A DNA stretch of 32,177 bases. Origin: Photobacterium sanguinicancri. Lineage in GTDB: Bacteria; Pseudomonadota; Gammaproteobacteria; Enterobacterales; Vibrionaceae. Under the pieces are notes generated by a model that saw nothing but the letters and a program-made list of their open reading frames with translations, made no database searches and had not been told where the DNA came from. The stretch is from contig NZ_NOIF01000040.1 of NCBI RefSeq assembly GCF_002265265.1, forward strand, positions 1 through 32,177, read 5' to 3'. Position 1 is the first letter of the stretch. Every line of letters begins with the position of its first letter. The position numbers and the translations under genes are program-made. Shown here one piece after another: positions 16,911 to 25,699 of the stretch.

Positions 16911-17987
16911 TTACGATGTTTTTGAACTTGGCTTGCCTTTCGCTTCCGCTTCGGCTTTTTCATCATAACCCGGTTGGTTTTCAGGAAGATCTTTTACTTC
17001 CTCATACCAAAGGTCATGGTGTTCTTTGGCCCAAGTTTCATCAACTTCACCTGTGATCATGCCATCAAGTGCCGCTTCCATACCGAATAGACCGATATAA
17101 ATGTGGAACACGAAACCACAGATCAAGATAAGCGCAGAGAACATGTGAACAAGGTTCGACAGCTCCATATCACGGCGTGTTTGGTCAAAGATTGGGAAAT
17201 CCAGAACAAAACCACTGATAGCCGCAACAATACCAAAGCAAATAAGCAGCCAGTAAATCGCCTTTTCACCACCGTTCGAGAAACCCGCTGATGGGTGCGT
17301 ACCTTTATGCTTACCAACCATGCCGCCCATTTTCATGAACCAGCGTACATCAACCATGTTGAAGATACTTTTACGCCACCACTTCACAAGCACTGCAACT
17401 AACAATAGGAAGAAAATAGGCCCCATGTAGTTGTGGTATTGCTTAGCTGCATAAATAATCCAGCCCCATAGCTCAGACGGTAAAATGGGCTTCAAGAAGT
17501 GTTTACCATAAACCAAGGTTAAGCCACTGAACGCAAGCGTAAGGAAAGTGAATGCCATACTCCAGTGCAGTGCACGGTCAATACGGCTCCAACGTTTAAT
17601 CTTACGTCCTGTTTTAGGCTTACTCAGTTTTAGCGGGCCAACAACAACATAGGCAAGTGTTACCATTGCTAGGCTACCAAAAATAGCCAATGCACCCAGT
17701 GGAGACATCCACTTTTCTTTTAACACGTACCATGTTTGTCCGGGCACACTGATCAAGACACCATGCTCTGGTGATTTTGATGTGGTGTAACCTTCTTGAC
17801 CATCCTTGACCATGCGCCAATAATCAGCACCAGCGAAACCTACCGCTTCTTTTTGAACCGAAGACTCGCCCAAGCGCTCATTATCCGTACTTGTATTCGC
17901 TCCTTCGCTGGCAAACGCTGACAAGGTAAACATCAGCATGAATGCGGTTGCTAGCAAAGTGAACCAATGTTGGATTCGCTTAGTCAT
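16911..17987 (-). CDS. fdhC: Formate dehydrogenase cytochrome b556 subunit (gamma)
   Basis: 358 residues. This membrane subunit takes electrons from the iron-sulfur subunit and reduces quinone. After an N-terminal signal or helix (about 8-27) comes a periplasmic stretch (28-92). Five hydrophobic segments follow, at about 96-116, 143-161, 189-203, 244-263 and 283-302. Likely haem b ligands are H141 (RALHWSMAF), H185 (QYHNYMG), H281 and H295 (LVHMFSA, FHIYIG). The N-terminal extension and the charged C-terminal tail make it much longer than E. coli FdnI (217) and closer to the larger FdhC type. AGGAG precedes the ATG. Last gene of the leftward operon, separated from fdhB by 144 bases with a strong inverted repeat. 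Confidence 0.93.
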   Translation of the reverse strand: MTKRIQHWFTLLATAFMLMFTLSAFASEGANTSTDNERLGESSVQKEAVGFAGADYWRMVKDGQEGYTTSKSPEHGVLISVPGQTWYVLKEKWMSPLGALAIFGSLAMVTLAYVVVGPLKLSKPKTGRKIKRWSRIDRALHWSMAFTFLTLAFSGLTLVYGKHFLKPILPSELWGWIIYAAKQYHNYMGPIFFLLLVAVLVKWWRKSIFNMVDVRWFMKMGGMVGKHKGTHPSAGFSNGGEKAIYWLLICFGIVAAISGFVLDFPIFDQTRRDMELSNLVHMFSALILICGFVFHIYIGLFGMEAALDGMITGEVDETWAKEHHDLWYEEVKDLPENQPGYDEKAEAEAKGKPSSKTS

Positions 17988-18022
17988 TAAAACTCCTGAC
18001 TGTTTCGATAACAGTTGAAAGC

Positions 18023-18074
18023 GCGCGTTTTTATTCGTTTCTATCAGAGATATTGCCCTGCTATAAAAACGCGC
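18023..18074 (-). repeat. 12-base perfect inverted repeat between fdhB and fdhC
   Basis: GCGCGTTTTTAT (18023-18034) and ATAAAAACGCGC (18063-18074) can pair around a 28-base loop. Genes elsewhere in this operon are 10-12 bases apart, so a 144-base gap with a stable hairpin is distinctive. No T tract follows the stem on the coding strand, so it is not a standard terminator. It could be an RNA processing or stabilising element. Confidence 0.65.
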
Positions 18075-18131
18075 TCAGTTTGTTACTGATTCATGGGCAC
18101 ACTATTACTATTTTGTGTACCCAATAAACCA

Positions 18132-18758
18132 TTATGCTTTACGAGCTTTGCCCGCATCGTATGCTAGATCGTCAACATTCACGTTGCTTGCCCAACCAGC
18201 TTCTTTTGCACCACGCGCAACAACGCGCTCGCGGTAAACATCAGAAATCTTAGCTGCGTCACCTGCAAGTAATGCTTTAGTTGAACAAAGCGAAGCACAC
18301 ATAGGTAGCTTGCCTTCAGCAATACGGTTTGCACCGTACTTTTGACGTTCCTCTTCAGAACCAGGCTCAACACCAGGGCCACCCGCACAGAAGGTACATT
18401 TGTCCATTTTGCCACGCTCAGCAAACGCATCCTGTTTAGGGAATTGTGGCGCACCAAACGGACAAGCAAATAGACAGTAGCCACAACCGATACAAAGATC
18501 TTTGTCGTGACGTACGATGCCATCTTCTGTTTGCTCGAAACAATCAGCAGGACAAACCGCCATACAAGGCGCATCGCTACAGTGCATACATGCTACTGAG
18601 ATTGATGTTTCACCCACCTCTCCATCGTTAAGCGTTACAACGCGACGACGTTGAATGCCCCACTCTAGTGCATCATCATTTTCGTTTTTACATGCAGTAA
18701 CACAGCCGTTGCACTCAATACAACGCTTAGAGTCACAAAGAAATTTCATACGTGCCAT
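18132..18758 (-). CDS. fdhB: Formate dehydrogenase iron-sulfur subunit (beta)
   Basis: 208 residues with four [4Fe-4S] cluster motifs. The first is C13-I-E-C16-N-G-C19-V-T-A-C23. The second group is CMHCSDAPCMAVCP, the third CIGCGYCLFACP, and further cysteines lie in DKCTFC and MCASLCS. It passes electrons from FdhA to FdhC. Unlike E. coli FdnH (294 residues) it has no C-terminal membrane helix, so it must be held by its partners. It has no signal peptide of its own, which implies co-export with FdhA through Tat. AGGAG precedes the ATG, 11 bases after the fdhA stop. Confidence 0.95.
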   Translation of the reverse strand: MARMKFLCDSKRCIECNGCVTACKNENDDALEWGIQRRRVVTLNDGEVGETSISVACMHCSDAPCMAVCPADCFEQTEDGIVRHDKDLCIGCGYCLFACPFGAPQFPKQDAFAERGKMDKCTFCAGGPGVEPGSEEERQKYGANRIAEGKLPMCASLCSTKALLAGDAAKISDVYRERVVARGAKEAGWASNVNVDDLAYDAGKARKA

Positions 18759-18769
18759 TTGATGACTCC

Positions 18770-21625
18770 TTACGCTTTAGAGATCTTACATAGAGTTACT
18801 TTTGTTTCCTGCATTTGAGTGACAGGATCGTAACCGTATGTGGTTGCAATGTTTGCAGATTCGCCCGAAACATACGGTACGGTACCTGCTGGGTAGTTGC
18901 CGCGTAAGTCTTCACCTTCGAACTTACCGCCGAAGTGGAACGGCAAGAATGCTAAACCAGGTTTAACACGACGAGTAACCATCGCTTTAACGTGGATACG
19001 GCCTTTCTCTGCACCTTCAACCCAAACCATCTCACCATCACGGAAACCAAGGTCGTTAGCATCTTTCGGGTTCACCTCAACAAACATCTCTTGTTGAAGC
19101 TCTGCAAGCCATGGGTTTGAACGCGTTTCGTCACCACCACCTTCGTATTCAACCAAACGACCAGAGGTCAGAATAATTGGGTACTCTTTCGAGACATCGT
19201 TGTCCTGAATCGACTTATAAAGCGTTGGCAGACGGAACATTGCTTCGCTGTCATCCCATGTTGGGTAATCAGCAACAAGATCACGACGCGGTGTATATAG
19301 TGGTTCACGGTGAAGTGGCACTGCATCTGGGAATGTCCAAACAACAGCACGCGCTTTTGCGTTACCGTAAGGGATACAACCATGCTTGATCGCTACGCGT
19401 TGAATACCACCAGAAACATCAGTTTTCCAGTTTTTGCCTTCAGCTGCCGCTTTCTCGTCAGCGGTTAATTCATCCCACCAACCAAGTTGCTTTAGAAGCT
19501 TAGCGCTAAACTCAGGGAAGCCACCTTCAAGTTCACAGCCTAAAGAGTAGCTATCATCAGCAAGTAGACTTTCACCGTTACGCTCAACACCAAAGCGTGC
19601 ACGGAAGTTACCGCCACCCTGTGCAACTGTTTTAGATGTATCGTAAAGAATGTGAGTACCTGGGTGTTTCATCTCAGGCGTACCCCAACAAGGCCAAGGT
19701 AGACCGTATGTTTCGCCGTCAGCTACGCCACCTTCACCTTCAAGCGTTGTTTTATGGAAGGTATGCCAGTTTTTCTGGTGTGCTTTCAAACGCTCAGGGC
19801 TTTGGCCTGTGTAACCAATTGTCCACATACCTTTGTTGTATTCACGGGTAATGTCTTCAATTACAGGTTGGTTATTTTCAACTTTAATGTGCTTGAACAG
19901 TTGATCAGATAGACCCAATTTCTGAGAAAGTAGGTACATGATCTCGTGGTCAGGTTTAGATTCAAATAATGGATCGATAACCTGATCACGCCACTGGATA
20001 GAACGGTTTGTTGCCGTTACTGAACCTGTAGTTTCAAACTGTGTCGTAGCTGGAAGTAAGTAAACGTCATCTGTACGGCCGTTCATTACAGCAGCAACAC
20101 CAGGGTACGGATCGACGATAACCATCATATCCAGTTTACCCATTGCAGTGCGCATTTCTGGACCACGTGTTTGTGAGTTCACTGCGTGACCCCAGTAGAA
20201 CATGGCACGGATGTTATCGTTCTGCTCGATGTTATCTTTGTTTTCAAGTACACCATCGATCCAACGCGATACAGGAATACCTGCGCTGTTCATTGGTTTC
20301 TTGCCACGGTAATCCGCTTGGTCGAAACGACCTTTTAGCCACTCGTAGTCAACATCCCAAACGCCAGCCCAGTGTTTCCACGCACCTTCAGACAGGCCGT
20401 AGTAACCAGGAAGGTTGTCAGAAAGCACGCCAAAGTCAGTTGCACCTTGTACGTTATCGTGACCACGGAAAATGTTTGCACCGCCGCCTGCTTTACCCAT
20501 GTTGCCTAAAGCAAGTTCAAGGATACAGTAAGCACGAGTGTTGTTATTACCTGTAGTATGTTGCGTACCACCCATACACCAAACAACACAACCCGGACGA
20601 TTTTCAGACAGTGTTTTCGCAGTGCGGTAAACTTCAGCTTCAGGCACGCCAGTTACGCGCTCAACTTCAGCAGGTGTCCATTTCGCCACTTCTTGGCGAA
20701 CATCATCCATGCCGTAAACACGTTGGCGGATAAATTCTTTATCTTCCCAACCGTTTTTGAAGATGTGGAATAGCACACCCCAAATGAAGGCGACGTCTGA
20801 ACCTGGACGTAGTGACACGTATTCATCTGCTTTAGCAGCAGTACGAGTACGACGTGGATCGGCTACGACGATCTTACAGCTGTTCTTCTCTTTCGCGATC
20901 AGAATATGCTGCATCGCAACTGGGTGAGCTTCTGCTGCGTTTGAACCAATGAACAGGATCGACTTACAGTTGTGCATGTCGTTCAGTGAGTTGGTCATCG
21001 CACCATAGCCCCAAGTGTTAGCTACACCTGCAACTGTGGTTGAGTGACAGATACGCGCCTGGTGGTCGACGTTGTTAGTACCCCATAGCGAAACCATTTT
21101 ACGGAACAAGTATGCTTGTTCATTGTTGTGTTTCGCAGAGCCTAGCCAGTAAACAGAATCTGGGCCTGACTCTTCACGGATTTTCAGTACTTTTTTACTT
21201 ACTTCGTCTAGTGCTTGTTCCCAGCTAAGTTTGGTCCACTTACCGTTAACCAACTTCATTGGGTATTTTAAGCGACGTTCACCATGGCCATGCTCACGCA
21301 GTGCAGCACCTTTCGCACAGTGTCCACCGGCATTAAAAGGATGGTCAAAAGCGGGTTCTTGGCCAGTCCAGACACCTTCTTGTACTTCAGCGTAAACACC
21401 ACAGCCCACAGAACAGTGTGAACAAATAGTACGTTTAATTTCAGCAGGCGCAGAGCGATCAACTTCTTTCGCTTCTGCTTTTTTCATCATGCCTGGAGCA
21501 AACATGCTTGCACCCGCAACACCACCAGCCGCAGCTAGCGAAGTGTTACGAAGGAAAGTACGACGAGATACACCTAATTGGTTTTCGTCCTTGCTCACAT
21601 TATCGGAACGTTTTGTCAGTTTCAT
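18770..21625 (-). CDS. fdhA: Formate dehydrogenase catalytic subunit, Cys type (alpha)
   Basis: 951 residues. A molybdenum/tungsten bis-MGD enzyme oxidising formate to CO2 in the periplasm. A twin-arginine signal (SRRTFLRNTSL, residues 20-30) is followed by the [4Fe-4S] ligands C68, C71, C75 and C103. The metal ligand is C193 in HQARICHSTTV, encoded by TGT, where E. coli FdnG uses selenocysteine. The neighbouring His194 of the active site is conserved. Long molybdopterin domains follow, with the C-terminal dinucleotide-binding domain containing LTSGRLVEYEGGG and ANDLGFRDGEMVWV. The ATG at 21625 is preceded by GGAG. It lies 12 bases after the small TAT gene and 11 before fdhB. Confidence 0.97.
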   Translation of the reverse strand: MKLTKRSDNVSKDENQLGVSRRTFLRNTSLAAAGGVAGASMFAPGMMKKAEAKEVDRSAPAEIKRTICSHCSVGCGVYAEVQEGVWTGQEPAFDHPFNAGGHCAKGAALREHGHGERRLKYPMKLVNGKWTKLSWEQALDEVSKKVLKIREESGPDSVYWLGSAKHNNEQAYLFRKMVSLWGTNNVDHQARICHSTTVAGVANTWGYGAMTNSLNDMHNCKSILFIGSNAAEAHPVAMQHILIAKEKNSCKIVVADPRRTRTAAKADEYVSLRPGSDVAFIWGVLFHIFKNGWEDKEFIRQRVYGMDDVRQEVAKWTPAEVERVTGVPEAEVYRTAKTLSENRPGCVVWCMGGTQHTTGNNNTRAYCILELALGNMGKAGGGANIFRGHDNVQGATDFGVLSDNLPGYYGLSEGAWKHWAGVWDVDYEWLKGRFDQADYRGKKPMNSAGIPVSRWIDGVLENKDNIEQNDNIRAMFYWGHAVNSQTRGPEMRTAMGKLDMMVIVDPYPGVAAVMNGRTDDVYLLPATTQFETTGSVTATNRSIQWRDQVIDPLFESKPDHEIMYLLSQKLGLSDQLFKHIKVENNQPVIEDITREYNKGMWTIGYTGQSPERLKAHQKNWHTFHKTTLEGEGGVADGETYGLPWPCWGTPEMKHPGTHILYDTSKTVAQGGGNFRARFGVERNGESLLADDSYSLGCELEGGFPEFSAKLLKQLGWWDELTADEKAAAEGKNWKTDVSGGIQRVAIKHGCIPYGNAKARAVVWTFPDAVPLHREPLYTPRRDLVADYPTWDDSEAMFRLPTLYKSIQDNDVSKEYPIILTSGRLVEYEGGGDETRSNPWLAELQQEMFVEVNPKDANDLGFRDGEMVWVEGAEKGRIHVKAMVTRRVKPGLAFLPFHFGGKFEGEDLRGNYPAGTVPYVSGESANIATTYGYDPVTQMQETKVTLCKISKA

Positions 21626-21637
21626 TTATAGCTCCGC

Positions 21638-21835
21638 TTACAAGGTTTCGTAGTAGTCGCGAATGTGTTGCGTTTCGCGATAGCCGTTAGTTTTAGTTTC
21701 TTTTGCTTCAGGCTTTTCTACCGTCGCATTTGCAGTTGTTGCAGTACCCGCAACAACTGCACCAGCAGCCACGCTTAGACCAATGTTTTTCAACAATTGG
21801 CGGCGGCCTTCATTAGGTTTATTTTGCTCACTCAT
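21638..21835 (-). CDS. Formate dehydrogenase region TAT-signal small protein
   Basis: 65 residues. The N-terminus GRRQLLKNIGLSVAAGAVVAG is a twin-arginine signal, with a short mature tail ending in YRETQHIRDYYETL. This is the small 'formate_TAT' family found beside fdhA in many proteobacteria; its role is not known and may be assembly or export of the dehydrogenase. The start at 21835 is supported by AAGGAG 9 bases upstream. The open frame reaches back to an ATG at 21877, which has no such site. A 6-base palindrome CCCGAT-TT-ATCGGG lies just upstream (21861-21874). Confidence 0.85.
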   Translation of the reverse strand: MSEQNKPNEGRRQLLKNIGLSVAAGAVVAGTATTANATVEKPEAKETKTNGYRETQHIRDYYETL

Positions 21836-21953
21836 GGAAGCTTGCTCCTTTATCGTTTTACCCGATTTATCGGGCATCGATAGTTTGTTATAGCTATGGT
21901 TACGACCGTTAAGTTAAAAAGCGTGAAACAGAGCTAAGCCCTGCTTCAAGAAC

Positions 21954-22541
21954 TTAAACAAATCGTGTCTGTTCTACAGTCAAAAATTGCAAAGCCAATT
22001 CGCCAATAGCAGTGTAAAAAACAGCGCTGTCAGCTGACTTCAAATCGGCGCAAAAACGTTCAAACCATGTCGCGATATGACGGTTAAAGAACGTTTTTTG
22101 CAGATGGTCATCGCCCCCTTCCACCAGCATTGCCATTACTTCTAGTAGGGCTGCAATGTGATCTTCCGGTTCTTTTACATTTTCTTCGCGTTGAAACCCA
22201 AGTTGAGCCAAATCACGACGAAGATGCGCAAGCGGCATTTCCATCATAGATCCAGTTAAGTACCAAGAACCAAAAGGTACGATCTCGCCACGACCGATAC
22301 CAATAAACAGATCCTGATATTCTTCCTGAACACGTATTAGGGTTGTTTTTTCAGCCGCTAATTTCACTAAAGGCCAAGTAGCAGCCATGCCTGAAATATG
22401 CGGTTGTGGTGTAGCTACATCTAAACTAGAAAGCCAGTTAAGAATATTGTCATCCGGCGCTTTACGCAGCAGGTGCGCAAGCATGGAGTAAATATCTACA
22501 CGTAGGGTCGTTTCTTCGTTTTGCATTACTTGCTGTTCCAT
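21954..22541 (-). CDS. TorD/DmsD-family chaperone for formate dehydrogenase
   Basis: 195 residues, all-helical, cytoplasmic. It carries the family hallmarks Y-QDLFIGIGRGEIVPFGSWYL and EPEDH. Such chaperones bind the Tat signal of a molybdoenzyme and hold it until the cofactor is inserted; the client here is most likely FdhA. It starts 10 bases after the poly-ferredoxin gene and precedes the small TAT protein, so it is part of the same operon. It is not the FdhE type used in E. coli. Confidence 0.9.
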   Translation of the reverse strand: MEQQVMQNEETTLRVDIYSMLAHLLRKAPDDNILNWLSSLDVATPQPHISGMAATWPLVKLAAEKTTLIRVQEEYQDLFIGIGRGEIVPFGSWYLTGSMMEMPLAHLRRDLAQLGFQREENVKEPEDHIAALLEVMAMLVEGGDDHLQKTFFNRHIATWFERFCADLKSADSAVFYTAIGELALQFLTVEQTRFV

Positions 22542-22551
22542 TTGTTTACAC

Positions 22552-24216
22552 CTACACCTTTAGCTGACTTTCAGGATCGCTTTCCATTTGAGAGAAAATG
22601 TCACGAACACGACAATCTTCACACATAGATAAACGACGAATTGCTTCACCTTGAAATTGTGAGTGACCTTGTAACTTTTCAGTTAACATTTTCACCATAG
22701 AAGCAGGTGCAAAGGCTTTACCACAACTGGTACAACAGGCCGCTTCTTCTTCATGAACAACTTGTGCTTCAGTACGAGCTTGTGCATCCCAATTAAAACC
22801 AGGTTTCATTGAAATGACTTTCTCAGGACACGCCTTTTCACACATGCCACACTGAATACAATCTTGTTCTATGAATAAAAGTCCAGGGCGTTCACCTACA
22901 GCATGTAATGCACGTGTTGGACAAACTGCCACACAACTCATACACAAAGTACAATCATCTGTTTGGCAATCTACTGAGCCGTAAGGTGCATTCGCAGGCA
23001 ATTCAGAATGTTCAGGTTTTGCAGGTGAAACATCAGCAAGTAACGTTAACGCAGCAAATAACTTGTCGCGCTTATTTCCTTCAAAACGAGCTTGTGCATC
23101 AGTAACCAGTGCAGCCTCGTAAGCATTGAATGATTCCACCTGAGCAAAATCAAACAAAGTAATACGATCTGCTTCAAAACCTAGTTCGGTTAAGAAAGCT
23201 TGAGCAATAGCAAGTTCATCAGACAAAACACGATCAATCGTTGCTGGAATGTAATCTGTATTCGTAGCAAGTAGGACTTGATGCGCACCGTATGCCAATG
23301 CACTAAACCAAGTATCTACCCCTACAGTTGCAAGCTCTTCAAGTGCTACCGGAATAACAGTTGACGGGAACAGAGCTAATGTACGAATAACAGATGCTTC
23401 ATCACGATTACCGAAAAACAGAATCGTAGGCGCTGAGCCCCCTTCTGTTTGATAACGATCTAAAAGGCGATACACAAAATGTTGAGTGTTATCAGGATCT
23501 GGCAATGCGTAACTAATCGCTTCAGTCGGACATGCAGTTGCACATGTACCAACACCTTGGCAAAGGTATGGATTAATTTCGATAGCATGACCAGTACTGG
23601 TTAATGCTCCAGCAGGACAAGCATCAACACAACGATCACAACCGCTAACACCACGCGACGAGTGTGCACAAAGGTCTGGGTTCAAACGAAAGTATTTAGG
23701 CTTATCAAATGTCCCTATCATTGCAGGCAATTCTTCAACCAAATCTGCAACAACAGCACCTTTTGCCGTGGCATAATAACCCGGCGCAGGAATTTCAATC
23801 TTAACAATGCCTTCAGCCGTCATATCTAAAACAATATCGAAACAATCACGGCCAGTAGCCACTTTTGCTAGATTTACGTTTGTCTCAGAGATAGTACCGT
23901 CTACACGACATCTCACATCAAATGCACCAAGGTAACCCTTAACAGATACCTCTTTACTGAAATACAAGTTTGCTACTTTTTCAGCCTGTGCAGACTTTTC
24001 AGTCGCCAGTAGGGTTACTGAATTAAGTGTAGAAAATTGTTCAGCCAGTGCGGTAATTGTTAGCTGCTCACCAATGATCAATAAGTTCCCGCGGCTTTCA
24101 TAAGAAACCGTAGGAGGGATCAGATTCGCTAATTCAACCGTACCTGTAATGGCAGAGAATCGAGCGGCTGCATTTTGATCATTGCTTGCTAGTGCTTCTA
24201 GTGTACTTTTTAACAT
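22552..24216 (-). CDS. Poly-[4Fe-4S] ferredoxin of the formate dehydrogenase locus
   Basis: 554 residues, cytoplasmic, no signal peptide. One cluster-binding pair lies at about 183-230 (C183, C193, C196, C200; C219, C225, C229). A second pair lies at 417-463 (C417/C422, C425, C428, C432; C453, C456, C459, C463). A C-terminal CCTSCG (494-498) with CEDC (532-535) looks like an extra zinc or iron site. Between the ferredoxin pairs is a domain of about 190 residues without motifs that I can name. Such proteins sit next to Cys-type fdhA genes in Vibrionaceae and Shewanella, with unproven function in electron supply or maturation. AGGA stands before the ATG. There are 294 bases between this gene and the DUF3306 gene upstream, so it may begin a separate transcript. 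Confidence 0.85.
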   Translation of the reverse strand: MLKSTLEALASNDQNAAARFSAITGTVELANLIPPTVSYESRGNLLIIGEQLTITALAEQFSTLNSVTLLATEKSAQAEKVANLYFSKEVSVKGYLGAFDVRCRVDGTISETNVNLAKVATGRDCFDIVLDMTAEGIVKIEIPAPGYYATAKGAVVADLVEELPAMIGTFDKPKYFRLNPDLCAHSSRGVSGCDRCVDACPAGALTSTGHAIEINPYLCQGVGTCATACPTEAISYALPDPDNTQHFVYRLLDRYQTEGGSAPTILFFGNRDEASVIRTLALFPSTVIPVALEELATVGVDTWFSALAYGAHQVLLATNTDYIPATIDRVLSDELAIAQAFLTELGFEADRITLFDFAQVESFNAYEAALVTDAQARFEGNKRDKLFAALTLLADVSPAKPEHSELPANAPYGSVDCQTDDCTLCMSCVAVCPTRALHAVGERPGLLFIEQDCIQCGMCEKACPEKVISMKPGFNWDAQARTEAQVVHEEEAACCTSCGKAFAPASMVKMLTEKLQGHSQFQGEAIRRLSMCEDCRVRDIFSQMESDPESQLKV

Positions 24217-24380
24217 TCTTATTCCTGTGTACTCGTCACCGTTTGTCGATGTCGATTAAAGGTCAGATTTAAAATTCATGAACCTTTGTGCTTCTATAGA
24301 GCAATAACCGAACCAACTTTTAACGGAATAAAATGACCTATAAGGAACTAAAGTCGGAAAGGGATACCTTGGTTTACAAC

Positions 24381-24419
24381 GAGTGCGACATATTGTCTCT
24401 CGCTATGCACTTGAGTGCG
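24381..24419. repeat. Clustered AGTGC/GCACT repeats upstream of the poly-ferredoxin gene
   Basis: GAGTGCG occurs at 24381-24387 and again at 24413-24419, with TGCACT between them, so AGTGC and GCACT also form an inverted repeat. The cluster lies about 165 bases upstream of the start at 24216, in the 294-base gap 24217-24510 that otherwise shows no gene. It is a possible regulator site, but short repeats like this can arise by chance. Confidence 0.3.
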
Positions 24420-24510
24420 CCAAAATGTCCCGCTAATTTTTACGGGTATTTTTCCCTTTTTGTCCCACTATTGATTTTTTGCTTTATAACCAACTCTTTT
24501 AAACTGATTA

Positions 24511-25257
24511 CTAAGCTTTTTTATGAGACTCGACTTCGTTGAGCTGACTTGTTATTTCTTCATTAAGTGAACAATTTGCTGTGGCATCCGTTGTCTCCGC
24601 TTCAAGTAAACCATTCGATTCACCATCAGCCGCAAGATCAGTAGGGACAGATGCCTCAACATCTTCTTCACTTAGTGCTTTATCATCTGGTACAACAGCC
24701 AATTCATCACGACTTAATGCCGCATGAGCATCTGTCGCCTCTGTTTCTGCTAGTTCTTCTACTTTCTCTGCAACATTGTTAATCCAGCCACGTAGCTGTT
24801 TAACAACCGACGTATCAAGTTTAGGTATATTTGAGAAATCTTCCGTATGATCATCCATATCACTGATATAGTTGAATTCATCAGAGTGAAAAAGCTTACT
24901 AAGTGCAGCTTTCTTTACCGAACGCTCAACGCCTTCTTTCAAAAATGCAGCAGCACCTGAATCAAAACTCACGCCAGCAACATCGGTTAATGAAGGCAGC
25001 GCATCATGTTTATCTTCATCACCAGCATCAAGATTGGGTAATGCAGTACCACCAGCTTCAACGGTATCCACCGGTTCATTACAACAATCTGCATCATGAT
25101 CAGCTAAGGCACTTTGTTCTGTTATCGCGGATAACTGAGAAGCTTGTAACTCGGGTAACGAATCCGCAGTCAAGCTATCTACTTGATTAGACGTTTCATT
25201 TTCTTTTTTTACCGCAAGCTTACGGCTAGCCCAACGCTGAAAAATATTACTTACCAC
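24511..25257 (-). CDS. DUF3306 protein of the formate dehydrogenase locus
   Basis: 248 residues, cytoplasmic, very acidic. The N-terminus IFQRWASRKLAVKK and the core LPSLTDVAGVSFDSG, FLKEGVERSVKKAALSKLFHSDEFNYISDMDDHTEDF are the DUF3306 pattern. About 100 residues on either side of the core are low-complexity and rich in Glu, Asp and Ala, longer than the family core requires. The function is unknown; the family is known to accompany formate dehydrogenases. Translation starts at GTG (25257), with AAAGG 8 bases upstream, and overlaps the end of the DUF3305 gene by 11 bases. Confidence 0.85.
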   Translation of the reverse strand: MVSNIFQRWASRKLAVKKENETSNQVDSLTADSLPELQASQLSAITEQSALADHDADCCNEPVDTVEAGGTALPNLDAGDEDKHDALPSLTDVAGVSFDSGAAAFLKEGVERSVKKAALSKLFHSDEFNYISDMDDHTEDFSNIPKLDTSVVKQLRGWINNVAEKVEELAETEATDAHAALSRDELAVVPDDKALSEEDVEASVPTDLAADGESNGLLEAETTDATANCSLNEEITSQLNEVESHKKA

Positions 25258-25699
25258 TTGAACGACCTTTACCTTTTCTGTTCTTACACTTCTTACGGCC
25301 GCCTTCGATCAACTCACCATGTCGACCTATAAATGCTTCCATCCATGCCTGAACCGGTAACGGCGTCGTGATATGAAGTACCTGATAATCCCCATCCATA
25401 TAACTACTGGCGACTGATTGAGCCGCGGTTATGTGGACAGGCTTCAATTGCTCGTTTTCTTCTTCACAAACAATGAATAAGTGCGGATCGCGTGAACTTA
25501 AGTTAAAGCGATAATCAGAACGTTCATCGCGAAAGAGTTCAAGTGGTAACACATGGCTTTCAGCGGCACGTTGTTCTTCATGCAGCTCAACGTCTTCTAT
25601 CGACCACGACAGTGTTGACCAGCGTCCAACCTGCTTTTCTTCTGATACTAATCGAAAGCCAATAGGCCAAATCGATTCATTCTTATAGAGATCAGGCAC
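25247..25699 (-). CDS. DUF3305 protein of the formate dehydrogenase locus
   Basis: 150 residues when started at the GTG at 25699, which has AAAGGAG five bases upstream. The open frame continues 21 codons further to an ATG at 25762 that lacks a ribosome binding site. The core WPIGFRLVSEEKQVGRWSTLSWSIEDVEL and LHITTPLPVQAWMEAFIGRHGE fits DUF3305. The C-terminus is strongly basic (GGRKKCKNRKGKGRSSGK), in contrast to the acidic DUF3306 partner, so the two may bind each other; that is inference. First gene of the leftward arm, followed by DUF3306 with an 11-base overlap. Confidence 0.85.
   Translation of the reverse strand: MPDLYKNESIWPIGFRLVSEEKQVGRWSTLSWSIEDVELHEEQRAAESHVLPLELFRDERSDYRFNLSSRDPHLFIVCEEENEQLKPVHITAAQSVASSYMDGDYQVLHITTPLPVQAWMEAFIGRHGELIEGGRKKCKNRKGKGRSSGK

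Noticed and set aside
20143-20556. 137-codon rightward open frame inside fdhA
   Set aside because: It is antisense to a strongly conserved coding region; its protein has no recognisable pattern. The other antisense frames in fdhA, potD, recQ and potC were dropped for the same reason.
24246-24259. Second FNR-like site TCGAT-GTCG-ATTAA
   Set aside because: It has one mismatch in each half and lies only 30 bases before the poly-ferredoxin start, so it could not serve as an activation site there.
24400-24430. Possible sigma-54 promoter (leftward TGGC...GTGCA)
   Set aside because: GG and GC are separated by 11 bases where the -24/-12 promoter needs 10, and the downstream part does not match.
24333-24542. 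69-codon rightward open frame in the gap between DUF3306 and the poly-ferredoxin
   Set aside because: AAGGAA lies inside the frame rather than before it, the composition is random, and it runs into DUF3306 on the other strand.
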